From: Aotearoamyces nothofagi | Taxonomy: Eukaryota > Ascomycota > Leotiomycetes > Leotiales > Tympanidaceae | Assembly: GCA_015345905.1 (NCBI GenBank) | Contig: JADDTR010000019.1 | Coordinates: forward strand, 186,001 to 250,000 | Reading direction: 5' to 3' | Length of the DNA: 64,000 bases | Part shown: one piece after another, positions 43,363 to 53,838 of the stretch | How positions within the stretch are numbered: the stretch's first letter is position 1 | Layout: each line of letters begins with the position of its first letter | Made by a program: the position numbers and the translations under genes | Notes under the pieces: model-generated | Database searches by the model: none | What the model saw: the letters and a program-made list of their open reading frames with translations, nothing else | Told to the model about the DNA's origin: nothing

Positions 43363-44107
43363 GATGATACTGTACCGAAATCGACGCAGAACGATTGATA
43401 GCAACGAGAGAGAAGAGAGATGAAGGAAGAGAGAGTGGGAGGAATATGGAGAGAGCCAAGACTATCTCCACACGCGTTTTAGACGACAGTGAGATATACA
43501 GACCAGGGAATGTATAAAAAGTGCAGCAGGCAGGAATGCTGATGGCGTCCCGAGTGCCGCCGCATGCACGGAAGGTCTGCCAAGTTAGAGTAGCAGTTAC
43601 CTTAGTTAGAGTAAATACGAGGCCTAAAGCAAGTGCTAACGAAGTGATTGACGGCCCACCTTGGAGCACAGTGGACCCTCAGCCAGGCGGGGGATGATGC
43701 TCGACGAGTGATGCTCGATGCGTGAAGCTTGCCGGGGATGGGAGATGACGGATGGCAAATGGCAAATGGCAGAAGGGACGCCGGATGTTGTCACAGCGTG
43801 TGTGGATAGAGTTTATTGGGCAGAGCGGGCGGGCGGCCTGTAGGGGCCGAGCCAGGAACGAGTCGGGCAGGCCAAGGCCAAGGCGGGTGGGGCGGGGTGG
43901 AGTGGAGCTGGCATGGAAGCCAAGGCGATGGAGCCACAACGGGACACGGGCGACAGGCTTTAGAGTTCATGCAGCTGCAGATACGCCGGGGGGGACAGCC
44001 CTGGGGGAGCAGCCCTGCTGCTGCTTAATTAAGCATTGCTGCTGCACGTCGAGCACACCAGGCCATTGCCAACATGTGCTGGCAGCCAGGTAGGCACAGT
44101 CGAGAAA

Positions 44108-44430
44108 GCATGCATAGCAGGGCACAGCAGAGATGGAGAAGGCAGGTATAGCAGACATAGCAGGTGTATATATAATAAGAACAACAGATCTAATAGGGCA
44201 ATAGGCATGGACACGCACAGCGAGCACAGCAGCCACCGCAAGCAGGCATAGCAGGCATAGCAGGGCACAGCAGAGATAGAGAAGGCAGGCATAGCAGACA
44301 TAGCAGAGATGGAGAAGGCAGGTATAGCAGACATGGCAGGTGTACATATAGTAAGATTAACAGATCTAATAGGGCAATAGGCATGACACGCACAGCAAGC
44401 ACCGCAAGCACCGCAAGCAGGCATAGCACG
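44108..44430 (+). repeat. Compound tandem repeat with about 176-nt higher-order period
   Basis: Short AGCAGGCATAGCAGACAT-like units alternate with GAGATGGAGAAGGCAGG. On top of that, a longer block with CAGATCTAATAGGGCAATAG recurs at 44185 and 44361, a period of 176 nt. Confidence 0.75.
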
Positions 44431-44998
44431 CTGTGGAATTCAAAATAGAACAAGCCAAGCCAAGCCATGCCATGCCATGCCTGCCCTGCCCTGCCCTATG
44501 CCATATGGCGGTCCCGCAGCAACAACAACAAGCCCGGCGACAGGCGACAGGCGACAGGCACCGTCCGTACAGTACAGTACAGTACGAGTGGCACGGCTAG
44601 CTGGGAGCGGCGTGCGTGCAGCTCTGCTCTCCCACTGGGTGGAATGCCAAGCATGCCACCGATCGCCTTGTTACTACAGCCAAGCCCGCCTGGGGCGTCT
44701 CGCGCCGACAACACCATCACAGCGCGATATCATGCCATTGTAGAAGTCATTATACATGCCATTATATATGTCTCAGGCGTAGCCTCTCACACTACTGTAC
44801 ATTACTTATAGGCTGCTTACTGCAGCGTCGATGGCCTGCTCTGGGCAACCACAGCCTTGGCCAGCAGCGATAAAACGCAACGCTGGGATGGGCAGAGGCG
44901 GCGAGAAGCGCAGAAGGCCTGTCGCGCGTCTCTTGCTGGGTCGGCGTCCTGCAGCGTGTGCCTGGAGACATCGGATCAGGGCGTGCCTTTGTCGCGCA

Positions 44999-45021
44999 GG
45001 GCAGGGCAGGGCAGGGCAGGG
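44999..45021 (+). repeat. GGGCA tandem array, potential G-quadruplex
   Basis: Five GGG runs at exactly 5-nt spacing (GGGCA repeated), separated by CA dinucleotides. Short loops favour a stable G-quadruplex; inferred only. Confidence 0.6.
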
Positions 45022-45117
45022 CAGCTCGAGACGGGCGGTCTTCCCGCGTGCGAAAGCTGGCGCTCTCTCGCTGCCGTGCGTGTACGAGCCGGGTGCAGAA
45101 ATGGCCCGACAGGGTCT

Positions 45118-45313
45118 GGTCTGGCGCCCTGGATAGGGGAGTGGAGGGACAGCAGATGGGCGTGGCGGGCCTCTGCGGCAGCAGCCCCCCGGGAGGGCCA
45201 GCGGAGCGTCCCCAGCTGGGCCAGATGCGCTGATGGGCAGATGCGCAGGTCGCTTTTACCTTTTTACCTTTTTTAACCCTCTGCTGGCTGCTCCGCGCCC
45301 CGCACGCCGCGGG
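45118..45313. repeat. 196-bp direct repeat left of an N, likely contig overlap
   Basis: Identical to 45315-45510, the two being separated by one N at 45314. The second copy runs on into unique sequence exactly where the N replaces the next base. This is what two contigs with an unmerged 196-bp overlap look like. It contains a copy of the 43-bp element. Confidence 0.85.
45168..45210 (+). repeat. 43-bp GC-rich element, copy 3
   Basis: Exact reverse complement of the elements at 41283-41325 and 41479-41521. A further copy at 45365-45407 belongs to the contig-overlap duplicate and should not be counted. Confidence 0.85.
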
Positions 45314-45314
45314 N

Positions 45315-45510
45315 GGTCTGGCGCCCTGGATAGGGGAGTGGAGGGACAGCAGATGGGCGTGGCGGGCCTCTGCGGCAGCAGCCCCCCGGGAGGGCCAGCG
45401 GAGCGTCCCCAGCTGGGCCAGATGCGCTGATGGGCAGATGCGCAGGTCGCTTTTACCTTTTTACCTTTTTTAACCCTCTGCTGGCTGCTCCGCGCCCCGC
45501 ACGCCGCGGG
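45315..45510. repeat. 196-bp direct repeat right of an N, likely contig overlap
   Basis: Second half of the duplication described for 45118-45313; no base differs between the two that I could find. Confidence 0.85.
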
Positions 45511-45785
45511 CGGTGTTTATCGCTACAACGGGGGTGCTAGGCGGTGCTAAGCGGTGCTAAGGTCCCTAGGTGCGCGCCAGACAATGCTAACAATGCTAGG
45601 CTGAGTGCTACTGTAGATAGCGCTCTGGCAATGCTCGACCCTCGTATTGGCACTGTCGCAGACTCGCAGTGCACGGAGAGGAGAGTGCACTGAGAGGAGA
45701 GTGCACTGAGAGTGCACTGCCCGCACCTGTTACAGCCTCTACAGACCCTTCGCCTTCCCATTCAATCACCCATCCATCATCTCGT

Positions 45786-46150
45786 GCTGTAGCGGTGCTG
45801 TAGCTACTTGTACTGTAGCTATTTGTACTGTGGCTACTGTATTTGTAATCACGTGCACGGTAACTGCTCGCACTGTGATTAATCTCACTGTAGCTGCTAT
45901 CACTGTAACTACTCTTACTGTAGCTACTCTTACTGTAGCTACTATTACTGTAGCTACTATCACTGTAGCTGCTATTACTGTAACTACTCTTACTGTAACT
46001 ACTCTTACTGTAGCTACTCTTACTGTAGCTACTCTTACTGTAGCTACTATCACTGTAACTACTCTTACTGTAGCCACTTGTACTGTAGCTACTATTACTG
46101 TAGCTACTCTTGCTGTAACTGCTCGCACTGTAGCTACTCTCGCTGTAGCC
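45786..46150 (+). repeat. 15-bp minisatellite, about 24 units
   Basis: The unit is close to ACTGTAGCTACTCTT, with changes mostly in the last five bases and degenerate units at the left edge. Because 15 is divisible by three and stops are rare on the minus strand, it gives a long artificial frame of SSYSK repeats there and TVATL-like repeats in the other readings. No evidence of coding function. Confidence 0.85.
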
Positions 46151-46460
46151 TGCCCTGTCTTCCCGCCCCGTCTTCTTCCCGGCTCGCAACTCCCCTGACC
46201 CTCCTCGCTGCCCAACTGCCCGCTTCGCCACCCAGGCCCCTGTCTCCCTGTCTCTCTGTCTCTCAGTCTCAGTCTCTGCATCTCTCTCTCTCTGTCTCAG
46301 TCTCAGTCTCTGCATCTCTGCATCTCTGTCCCTCTGTCCCTCTCCCTCTCTCTCTTCCCTCCCTCTCTCTCTCCCAACTCAGCACCCTGGTTCTCAGGCT
46401 CCCAGGCTCCCAGGCCCCCAGGCTCCCAGGCCGACACTGCCCGCTGCGTGGCTTGCCGCC

Positions 46461-46761
46461 TCCTACGTGCCAGACTCGACTCCCCCAGACTCCAACTCCA
46501 ACTCCAACTCCAACGGCCGACAATCTCCATCAGTCGAGAACCCGCAATCAACGTCAACGTCGCCGTCGCGCACTCCCCGGCTTTCCCATCCTTATACCTG
46601 TACTTATTATGCACACGCGCACACACACACACACACACTCTCTCTCTCTCTCTCTCATACGTACATACTCGCACGATATGACATCTAAATAAAGGCTCGC
46701 TCTGCCCTTCTCCACCGCTGCTCCTTCTCCTCCTTCTTCTTCTTCTTCTTCTCCTCCTCTT
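46461..46761. repeat. 301-bp direct repeat left of an N, likely contig overlap
   Basis: Identical to 46763-47063 with a single N at 46762 between them. Each copy includes the same CA and CT microsatellites of the same length, which would be unlikely after a real old duplication. Confidence 0.85.
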
Positions 46762-46762
46762 N

Positions 46763-47063
46763 TCCTACGTGCCAGACTCGACTCCCCCAGACTCCAACTC
46801 CAACTCCAACTCCAACGGCCGACAATCTCCATCAGTCGAGAACCCGCAATCAACGTCAACGTCGCCGTCGCGCACTCCCCGGCTTTCCCATCCTTATACC
46901 TGTACTTATTATGCACACGCGCACACACACACACACACACTCTCTCTCTCTCTCTCTCATACGTACATACTCGCACGATATGACATCTAAATAAAGGCTC
47001 GCTCTGCCCTTCTCCACCGCTGCTCCTTCTCCTCCTTCTTCTTCTTCTTCTTCTCCTCCTCTT
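46763..47063. repeat. 301-bp direct repeat right of an N, likely contig overlap
   Basis: Second copy of 46461-46761; continues into unique sequence after CCTCTT. Confidence 0.85.
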
Positions 47064-47621
47064 CCTCCCCCTCCCCCTCCCTCCCGCCCGCCCCAGCTCT
47101 GCTGCCCGCCGTCCACGCTGCAGCCGCTTCGGCCCTCTTGCCTCTATCGTTCCTAATGCCTCAAGCTTAAGCAAGCCACGTCAATCATGTGATGCGCTGC
47201 ATTGAATGCCGTTCCTGGCTGCCGGAATGTGATCATGTGGCACGGCCGTCAATGTCAGCGACACGGTCAGTCGAGTCCTGAGAGTCGACGCGTTTCCGAC
47301 CAGACCGGCTCTCGAGTTGTTGGGTGCGTGCGAGTGCGAGTGCGAGTGCGAGCGCGAGCGTGTGTGTGTGTGAGTGCGCGAGTGCCATCCTGTCCCTGTG
47401 ACGGCGCGAGCGAGATCCTTCGCGGTTGGGCATCTAGACGTGCGCCGCCCGTCTCCAGCCCGTCGTCCCGTACTTGTATCCGCGGGTCTTGCCCGTCTGT
47501 CGCTCTTCTTCTCGGCTGAGTGTTGTGCCTCTCTCTGTCCGCTACTGCCCGCTGCCAGGTCTCGACTGCCTGCTCGCGGGTGAATCTACTGCAGCTCCCT
47601 GCCTCTCTTGTCCGCGGTACA

Positions 47622-48485
47622 ATGGCGGCGCCAGCGAAGCCTCCGGTGGTGAACGACGAGAGCAGCAATGGAGAGTCCGACCCGGAAGTCTACTCGGACA
47701 AGACCCCGCCAGGGTCCGAGGACAGCATCGGTGGGAAGCCCGCGGCGCCAGAGTTCAGGTTCTTCCCTCTCCTGCCCGCCGAGATCCGGATCTGGGTCTG
47801 GAAACTCTCGTTCCCACGGCCCCGCATAATCGAGATCTCCTACTCGGTCCCTGCAGTTCAGGTTCCCATGGCACACATCCCACCCCTGCGCAGCCGCTGC
47901 CCTCCTCCCAGCCTCATGCACGTGAACCAGGAGGCACGTGTCTTCTGTCTCCAGCGCTATTCCCGGCTCCATCTCAACCCCAAGGGCAGCCTGGGCGAGA
48001 TCGAATACATCCTGATCGACTTTGAGCGTGATCTGCTCTTCTTCAACCTCTTCGTCGGCGGTCCCAGCCCCGACCTGGACGACTGGATGGACCGTCTCGA
48101 GGACAAGCCCGGGCAGTGCGCCCAGATCCGCGCCCTGGCCTTCCGCTTCTGGACGTATGGGAGCTACGGCGAGCGCTGCCAGGTCCACTGGCCTCAGAAC
48201 TTCATGTGTGCCGAGTGGCTGAAGTCGTTGCGGAACCTGCGCCGCTGGATCGTGGTGATCGGGGAAGATGATGGCGATGCGTCGTTTGCCGGGCGGCTAG
48301 CCCTGAGGCCCCCGAGTGGGCGTGCGGGTGCGAGACGCGCGGCGGCGATTGTGAGGGATATCAAACAAGAGGAGCTCAGGAGGGCGAGGGAGAGGTTCTT
48401 TAGATGGGATGCGGCGTGGACGGCGCCCAAGGTCAAGGCGTACCTGTTGTCACCGCCGGGAAGGCATCATCAGCTTTGGGTATGA
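47622..48485 (+). CDS. 2EXR domain protein
   Basis: Single exon, 287 aa from the ATG of MAAPAKPPVVNDESSN; the frame is open further upstream but has no ATG. After a 45-residue acidic lead comes FRFFPLLPAEIRIWVWKLSF, then PRPRIIEISYS, and later SLMHVNQEARVFCLQRYSRL, which is the 2EXR pattern (a fungal family with two EXR-type motifs, often many per genome). A weakly conserved part with WPQNFMCAEWLKSLRNLRRW follows, and the Arg-rich tail has RAGARRAAAIVRDIKQEELR. The function of 2EXR proteins is not known. The gene is GC-rich, as is its surrounding block, and it lies between repeat fields. Confidence 0.8.
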   Translation: MAAPAKPPVVNDESSNGESDPEVYSDKTPPGSEDSIGGKPAAPEFRFFPLLPAEIRIWVWKLSFPRPRIIEISYSVPAVQVPMAHIPPLRSRCPPPSLMHVNQEARVFCLQRYSRLHLNPKGSLGEIEYILIDFERDLLFFNLFVGGPSPDLDDWMDRLEDKPGQCAQIRALAFRFWTYGSYGERCQVHWPQNFMCAEWLKSLRNLRRWIVVIGEDDGDASFAGRLALRPPSGRAGARRAAAIVRDIKQEELRRARERFFRWDAAWTAPKVKAYLLSPPGRHHQLWV

Positions 48486-48941
48486 TCTCTTTTCATCATT
48501 TCTTGATCTTCTTTTCATTTTCATTATTTTCTTCATCTCAGCCTCATACTTCCTCGGTCTCTTAGCAATCCATCTATCTACATCACAGAGACAAGCTAAC
48601 CCCTCGTCAGGAGAGCATGGATCACTAAACCCTCCAACTATCCATCCACCCATCAAGCGAGAGGCGGTGTCAGTGTTTCGATTCCAGCAGTCATCATTCC
48701 ACTACTCTATTCCATTCCAAGCAACCCTATCTATCCTCTTGACGGCGCCAGCATTTTCCCTCTTGTGAGCGATTTGTTGGTCATTGGGGTTCAGCGGCCT
48801 TGTTTTCTTTTGAGCGGTTTTTTTTTTTCACTTTTGTCTATGTAACCTTTTTCTCCTTCTTGGTCGTATATAGGAGAGAGAGGGGGGGGGTTATGCTAGT
48901 TAATCATCTATGATAAATCCTATAACCGAAATCTGAAATCT

Positions 48942-49116
48942 GAACCCTGAGCTCTGAGCTCTGCTGACCGTGACGCCTGCTCCTGAAGGCTCTTTGCTCA
49001 GCCCGAGCACCGCTCGACCGCCCACGGTGCGTCCGCCTCGCTCCTTGCGTACTACCTATATATATATCTCTACCATACCCTACGCACACAGACTGCCGTA
49101 TCCCGCCAACTCTCGC
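48942..49116. repeat. 175-bp direct repeat left of an N, likely contig overlap
   Basis: Identical to 49118-49292, separated by a single N at 49117. Confidence 0.85.
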
Positions 49117-49117
49117 N

Positions 49118-49292
49118 GAACCCTGAGCTCTGAGCTCTGCTGACCGTGACGCCTGCTCCTGAAGGCTCTTTGCTCAGCCCGAGCACCGCTCGACCGCCCA
49201 CGGTGCGTCCGCCTCGCTCCTTGCGTACTACCTATATATATATCTCTACCATACCCTACGCACACAGACTGCCGTATCCCGCCAACTCTCGC
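49118..49292. repeat. 175-bp direct repeat right of an N, likely contig overlap
   Basis: Second copy of 48942-49116; runs on into unique sequence after CAACTCTCGC. Confidence 0.85.
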
Positions 49293-49429
49293 TCGCTCTG
49301 CTCTGCCCGCCCGCTCTGCCCGCCAACAAACCTGACTGGCTGGCTGGCTGGCTGACTGGTCGGGCGTGGAACGCATTCACTCGATCACTGGGATGTGTGG
49401 CTCCCTCTCTATATATATATTTGCTTCGG

Positions 49430-50040
49430 TGTTACTATTTCGGGTGATAGATAGGTAGGTAGGTAGGTGTTACTCTGTCGGGTGATAGGTAGGTAGACAG
49501 GTAGGTGTTACTCTGTCGGGTGATAGATAGGTAGGTAGGTAGGTGTTACTCTGTCGGGTGATAGATAGGTGGGTAGGTATCGCTATTTCGAAGATAGGCG
49601 GGGGTCATTATTTCGTAGACAGATAGGCGGGGGTCGTTATTTTGTAGATAGGCGGGGGTCATTATTTCGGGTGATAGATAGGTATCACTATCGGGTGAAA
49701 GGTATGACTATTTCGCAGACAGGTAGGCAGGCGTCGCTATTTCGTAGATAGGCAGGCAGGCGTCGCTATTTCGGGTGATAGATAGGTAGGTATTACACTA
49801 CCGGGTGGCAGGCGGGTATCATTTCGCAGATAGGTAGGCAGGCGTCACTACCGGGTGATAGATAGGTAGGTAGGTAGGTATTACTCTGTCGGGTGATAGA
49901 TAGGTAGGTAGGTATCGCTATTTCGAAGATGGGCGGGGGTCATTATTTCGCAGATAGGCAGGCAGGTATCACTACCGGGTGACAGGTATCAATATTTCGC
50001 AGACAGATAGGCAGGCATCACTATTTCGCAGGCAGACAGC
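49430..50040 (+). repeat. Variable minisatellite of about 610 bp
   Basis: Units of roughly 25-40 nt combine GTTACTCTGTCGGGTGATAG or CGCTATTTCG with a variable number of ATAGGTAGG tetranucleotide repeats. Unit order is irregular, suggesting repeated unequal exchange or slippage. Confidence 0.8.
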
Positions 50041-50339
50041 CAATTCAATTCAACTCAATTCAATTCTACCTAAGCCGTACCCACTCTACTCAGCGAAGAC
50101 CCATAGAGAGCCAGAGCCGATCGTCTTTTCCTTTTCCTTTCCTTTCCTGTACTGAAGCTGCCGCGGCACGGCATACATGAGAGGCGTGCGTCTCGTCTCG
50201 TCTTGTGGTTTGGGATGGGATGGGATGGGGGTTGTGTTTTGCTTTGCTGTGATTTGCTGTGGTACTCGTACAATTGCATCTGGGCGAGGGAGAGAGGGAG
50301 ACGGACAGAGCGCGTGCTGGAGAGCTGAGCTGGGCGGGT

Positions 50340-53300
50340 TTAATGTGCGGTGCTGGGGTTGTTGCTGGGGTTGTTGGTAGGGCCGTTAACAGGACCGTTG
50401 ACAGGGCCGTTGACAGGACCGTTGACAGGACCGTTGGTAGGACCGTTGACAGGACCATTACCATTCAGAGTACCATTCAGAGTACCAGGAACAATCGCCG
50501 CACCACGAGTCGCAAGAGCAGTCATCAAGACTGCAAGGCGGCCAGTAGACTGCTCGAGCATCAAGGTAGAGATGCGCGCCTCGCGGACCGAGATGAGAGT
50601 CCGGGCAACCTCGCGAGCGACCTCGACTAGAAGCTGTCGCACCCGCGGGAGCCGCGCTTGGCTGGCCTGGTCGAGGAGGTCCTGGTAGCACGCTTCGGTG
50701 TGCGCGATCAGGGCTACGAGAGCCGGGTCGTTGGCGAAGGCGGCCTGGGCTGCTATGTTGGTGGGTAGGGGCGCTGGGATTTGGATTGGGATTGTTGGCG
50801 CTGGGGTAGCAGGGGTCGGGGCAGCAGGTGCTGTGATAGCAGGTGCTGGGATAGCAGGTGCCGGGACAGTAGGTGCTGGAGCTGGGTCTGTAGCTAGAGG
50901 TTGAATGTCAGCCTGGGTGGGGTTTGCGTTTCCACTAGCCAGAGAGGTAGATGGCGCGAGTATCTCCTCGTCACCATCCTGGCTAGAGTCAACATCATGT
51001 CCACCAGCGCCGCCGGAAACAGACTCCATAGATGGCTCCTCATCACTATCCTCATTGATATCGGTGAGGGCCTGCCGAGTGGGTGCTTGGCTGACTGGGT
51101 CTTCAGCGGCGGATGGGGAGCTGCCTTCGGTATCGATCATCAGGCGAGTGAGAGCCGGGTCGGTTGCAGAGTTAGAACTAGCCGATGAGAAGGACGAGGG
51201 AGAGGCTGGGGCCGAGGCTGTGGCTGAGCTGGTCGCCTCGACGTAGTGTCCGGCTGTGTCATCCCGAGAAGTAGATGGTACGGGAGGCTCCTCATCACTG
51301 TCCTCGTTGGGGTCAGTGTAGAAATTTTGCACGGGGCCTTGACCGATGGGGTTCTCGGTGGTGGTGGGGAAGCCGTGATTGTTGGAGATCTCGCGCCACT
51401 CCTTCTTGGCTTCACTGGACCGAGGAGTCTCTTGCTTGTCAGCGGGCTCGGGCTCATGCTCACACTTAGTGTTGCCAATAGAAGTGGTACCTTTAGTACC
51501 AACGGATTCTTCGTCCATACGACTGTTATGAGAAGTGCGACGGCTGTGCGGACGCACAGGAATGCTAGAAAGGCTGTCATTGTCAGATCCAGCATAGGGC
51601 CCATCAGTCAATGTAGCAGGGGTCTTGTCCACGGCAGATCCACGTCGGCCAGGCATGATGTTGCCGACCTTCTTTCCGAGGTTCTTGATACCCTTGCCAA
51701 CGTTTCCAAAGGAACTATGACGGCGTGACTGGGGGTATCCAGGCGGAGTTGAGGAGGCAGAGCCACTCTTCTTGAGCTCTGAGGTGCGCGCAGCACTGGC
51801 AGCGGTTGAGCGGTTGAACAAAGAGATTCTGGAGGCCCGAGGACCGGAGTTCTCGGGGGCGGAAACCAATCGTAGATCGGTGTTGAGACCATTGTTATTA
51901 TTCTGCTCTGTCTTTGCCCTCTTGGTCGGAGTAGACGTAGTTTTGAGCTCGTTCCTCAACTTCTTAAGTACGGCGTCGGAGGTTGGTGTGTTAGGAAGAG
52001 ATGAGGTTCGAGGGGGAAGAGGTGATGATGGACCAAATGACTTTACAGTAGTCGAGGAGGTAGAGGCCTTTCTGGCCTGCTCACGAGCCTTGCGCTCGTT
52101 CTCAAGTTGAACCTGACTCTTGGCAACTCTCAACCGAGGAATTGTGACGTTGGAGATCTTTGATGAAGATGCAGAGCTACCGGTACCTGGAGTGACTGGC
52201 ACAGTTGCCTTAGCCTGCTTTGTGCCAACAGGTGTCGAAAGCTGCATGCTGATCTCCCGAGTAGACAGCTTTTGGCTTTGGGAAGGTGTAATTGGTTGCT
52301 TGAGCTTGCCTTTGCCATTATGGCTAGAGTTCTTCTCCTCACCCATGATGATGTTGTAGGCATTAGTGGACTCTTTGAGGACGCAGCCATACTTAGACAA
52401 ACGATGGGAGCTAACAACCTTGATACTATCACTATCGTCAACAATAGACTCTCCAGGGCTAGAAGCCATCTTTGCTAGGCTGCCCGCGTCTGACAATGGC
52501 AACTGTGAACTAGAGTTACGTCCTTTTCCACGTCTCAGGAAACTGTTTGTAGTGACCACTTGACTAGATGCAGAGCGCGGTACAAGACGAGATGGGGTAC
52601 GAGTCTTTCCGTGCCCAATGTTACCCATGCTGGTAGATCGATTGATCGAGGAGCCGGTCGGAGTGAAGTTGAGGTTAGGTGAGAAGTGAGGTGAACGACG
52701 GTCAGGAGTACGCTTATTCATATTCTCGCGGAGGCGGGTAGTACGCGTAGAGCGAGGAAGCTTAAGCTTTGATGGACTGCCAGGCTTTGGCATTTGTACT
52801 ATGTTAGCCTCCAAGCACTGGGGGCCTGTAGAGGGTGAGTATGAAATTGAGCCGTTCTGAGGTGATGACAGCAACGACTCGGTGGCTTTGAAGCTATCTC
52901 CTGGTGAATCCATGTCAAGGGTTGGATTAAGGGTTGGAGGAGACGCAACAGTGAGTTCGAGGTTGCCAATCGGAGAACCGATGCCAACGGTTGGGGGAGA
53001 TAGATCGGTGTCCTCGAAGGCGCGAATTGGTGAGCCCGTGACAAAGGTCGGAGTCACAGGCGAGATCACCGGAGAAAGAGGTGGGAAGCGAATATCCAAT
53101 TCACTCCGATGATCGGGAGGAGTGTTGGATATTTGCAGCGATGGCTGCGGCGGGCGTGGCTCCTTGAACGGAGAAGTCGTCGTGGGAGCGGACTAGAATG
53201 GAAAGTATCAGCAGTTATTACGTTTTTTGATATCAAACTTGGTGCAGATAGGCACCTGAGCAGTCTGCGGCCTAGAGGGTGACGACTTACAGAAGATTTG

Positions 53301-53838
53301 TTCAGACCAAACCTCTCCACGTTGAGATAGTCGTCAACGGAAGGGAGAAGTAGGTGATCCCTGGCAGACCAGGCTGACCATCTGAAGGTACTTCGCGCAT
53401 ATGTGCGCTTAGTATTAACTCCAGACGGAGCACTGGGAGTGTTCTTCCGCCGCGATGGTTGCGTGCGGCCAGAGACAACTCGTCGGTACGAGTTGGTTCT
53501 CCGGATGAACTCCTCACGGGCAGCTGCCCGTTCTGCCAGGGTTGGTGACGGCTTGGTCACCCAGGTGATCCTTTCTGGGCTGGATTCACCTGGGCACCGA
53601 TCTTCACAATTGGTTAGCTATGTGTGTCGTCAACCGTTGCTACATTTGAAGGTGATGGAGTTGTTGAGGGTGATGTAGTTGAGGGTGATGGAGTTGAAAG
53701 TGATGGAGTTGAAAGTGATGGAGTTGAGAGGAATAAAATATTGGCATATTTATACATACAGGAATTTGTGGGAGGAGACGCCGGTGATTCAGGGCTACCG
53801 TCAGTCATCATCGCTGCGGCGACGGCATCCCCGTCCAT
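50340..53838 (-). CDS. Large Ser/Thr/Pro-rich basic protein, unknown
   Basis: Best model: exons 53760-53838, 53291-53589 and 50340-53192, 1076 aa. Exon 1 (MDGDAVAAAMMTDGSPES) is less sure; it joins NSC to ESSPERITWVTKPSPTLAER after a 170-nt intron that itself contains a TCACCATCAACTCC-like repeat. Intron 2 is 98 nt. The protein is mostly disordered, basic in the middle and rich in SP and TP sites (RTPDRRSPHFSPNLNFTPTG), as in cell-cycle or cytoskeletal phosphoproteins. The only ordered-looking part is a helical stretch near the C-terminus (LIAHTEACYQDLLDQASQAR through REARISTLMLEQSTGRLAVL). It ends in tandem VNGP/TNGP repeats coded by a 12-bp satellite at about 50375-50455. I recognise no family. 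Confidence 0.7.

Larger units (their letters stand above)
43363..47621. other. GC-rich, repeat-filled intergenic block
   Basis: Over 4 kb without a supportable gene. In order: the glucanase promoter, a CAGGCATAGCAG-type repeat field (44108-44430), a GGGCA array (44999-45021), a contig-overlap duplication (45118-45510), a 15-bp minisatellite (45786-46150), CT and CTCAGT runs (about 46240-46375), a second contig-overlap duplication (46461-47063) and a GAGTGC/GT run (about 47325-47375). Long frames exist on both strands but they are translations of repeats. Confidence 0.65.
48486..50339. other. Intergenic with contig overlap and a minisatellite
   Basis: 3' flank of the 2EXR gene with T- and C-rich sequence, then the third single-N duplication (48942-49292), then the GATAGGTAGG minisatellite (49430-50040). 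The remaining 300 nt are the 3' flank of the next minus-strand gene. No gene is seen. Confidence 0.6.

Noticed and set aside
43967-44468. Minus-strand frames rich in Cys, Leu and Ala
   Set aside because: Translations of the AGCAGGCATAGC repeat field in several frames at once; not a membrane protein.
45608-46315. 235-codon minus-strand frame of SSYSK repeats
   Set aside because: Pure translation of the 15-bp minisatellite; no start context, flanking domain or splice pattern.
46554-47174. 206-codon frame spanning an N
   Set aside because: Runs across the contig join and low-complexity CT/GA repeats.
53614-53838. 74-codon frame with STPSLSTPSPST repeats as a separate protein
   Set aside because: The repeat part is better explained as the first intron of the 50340-53838 gene; only its first 26 codons are kept as exon 1.
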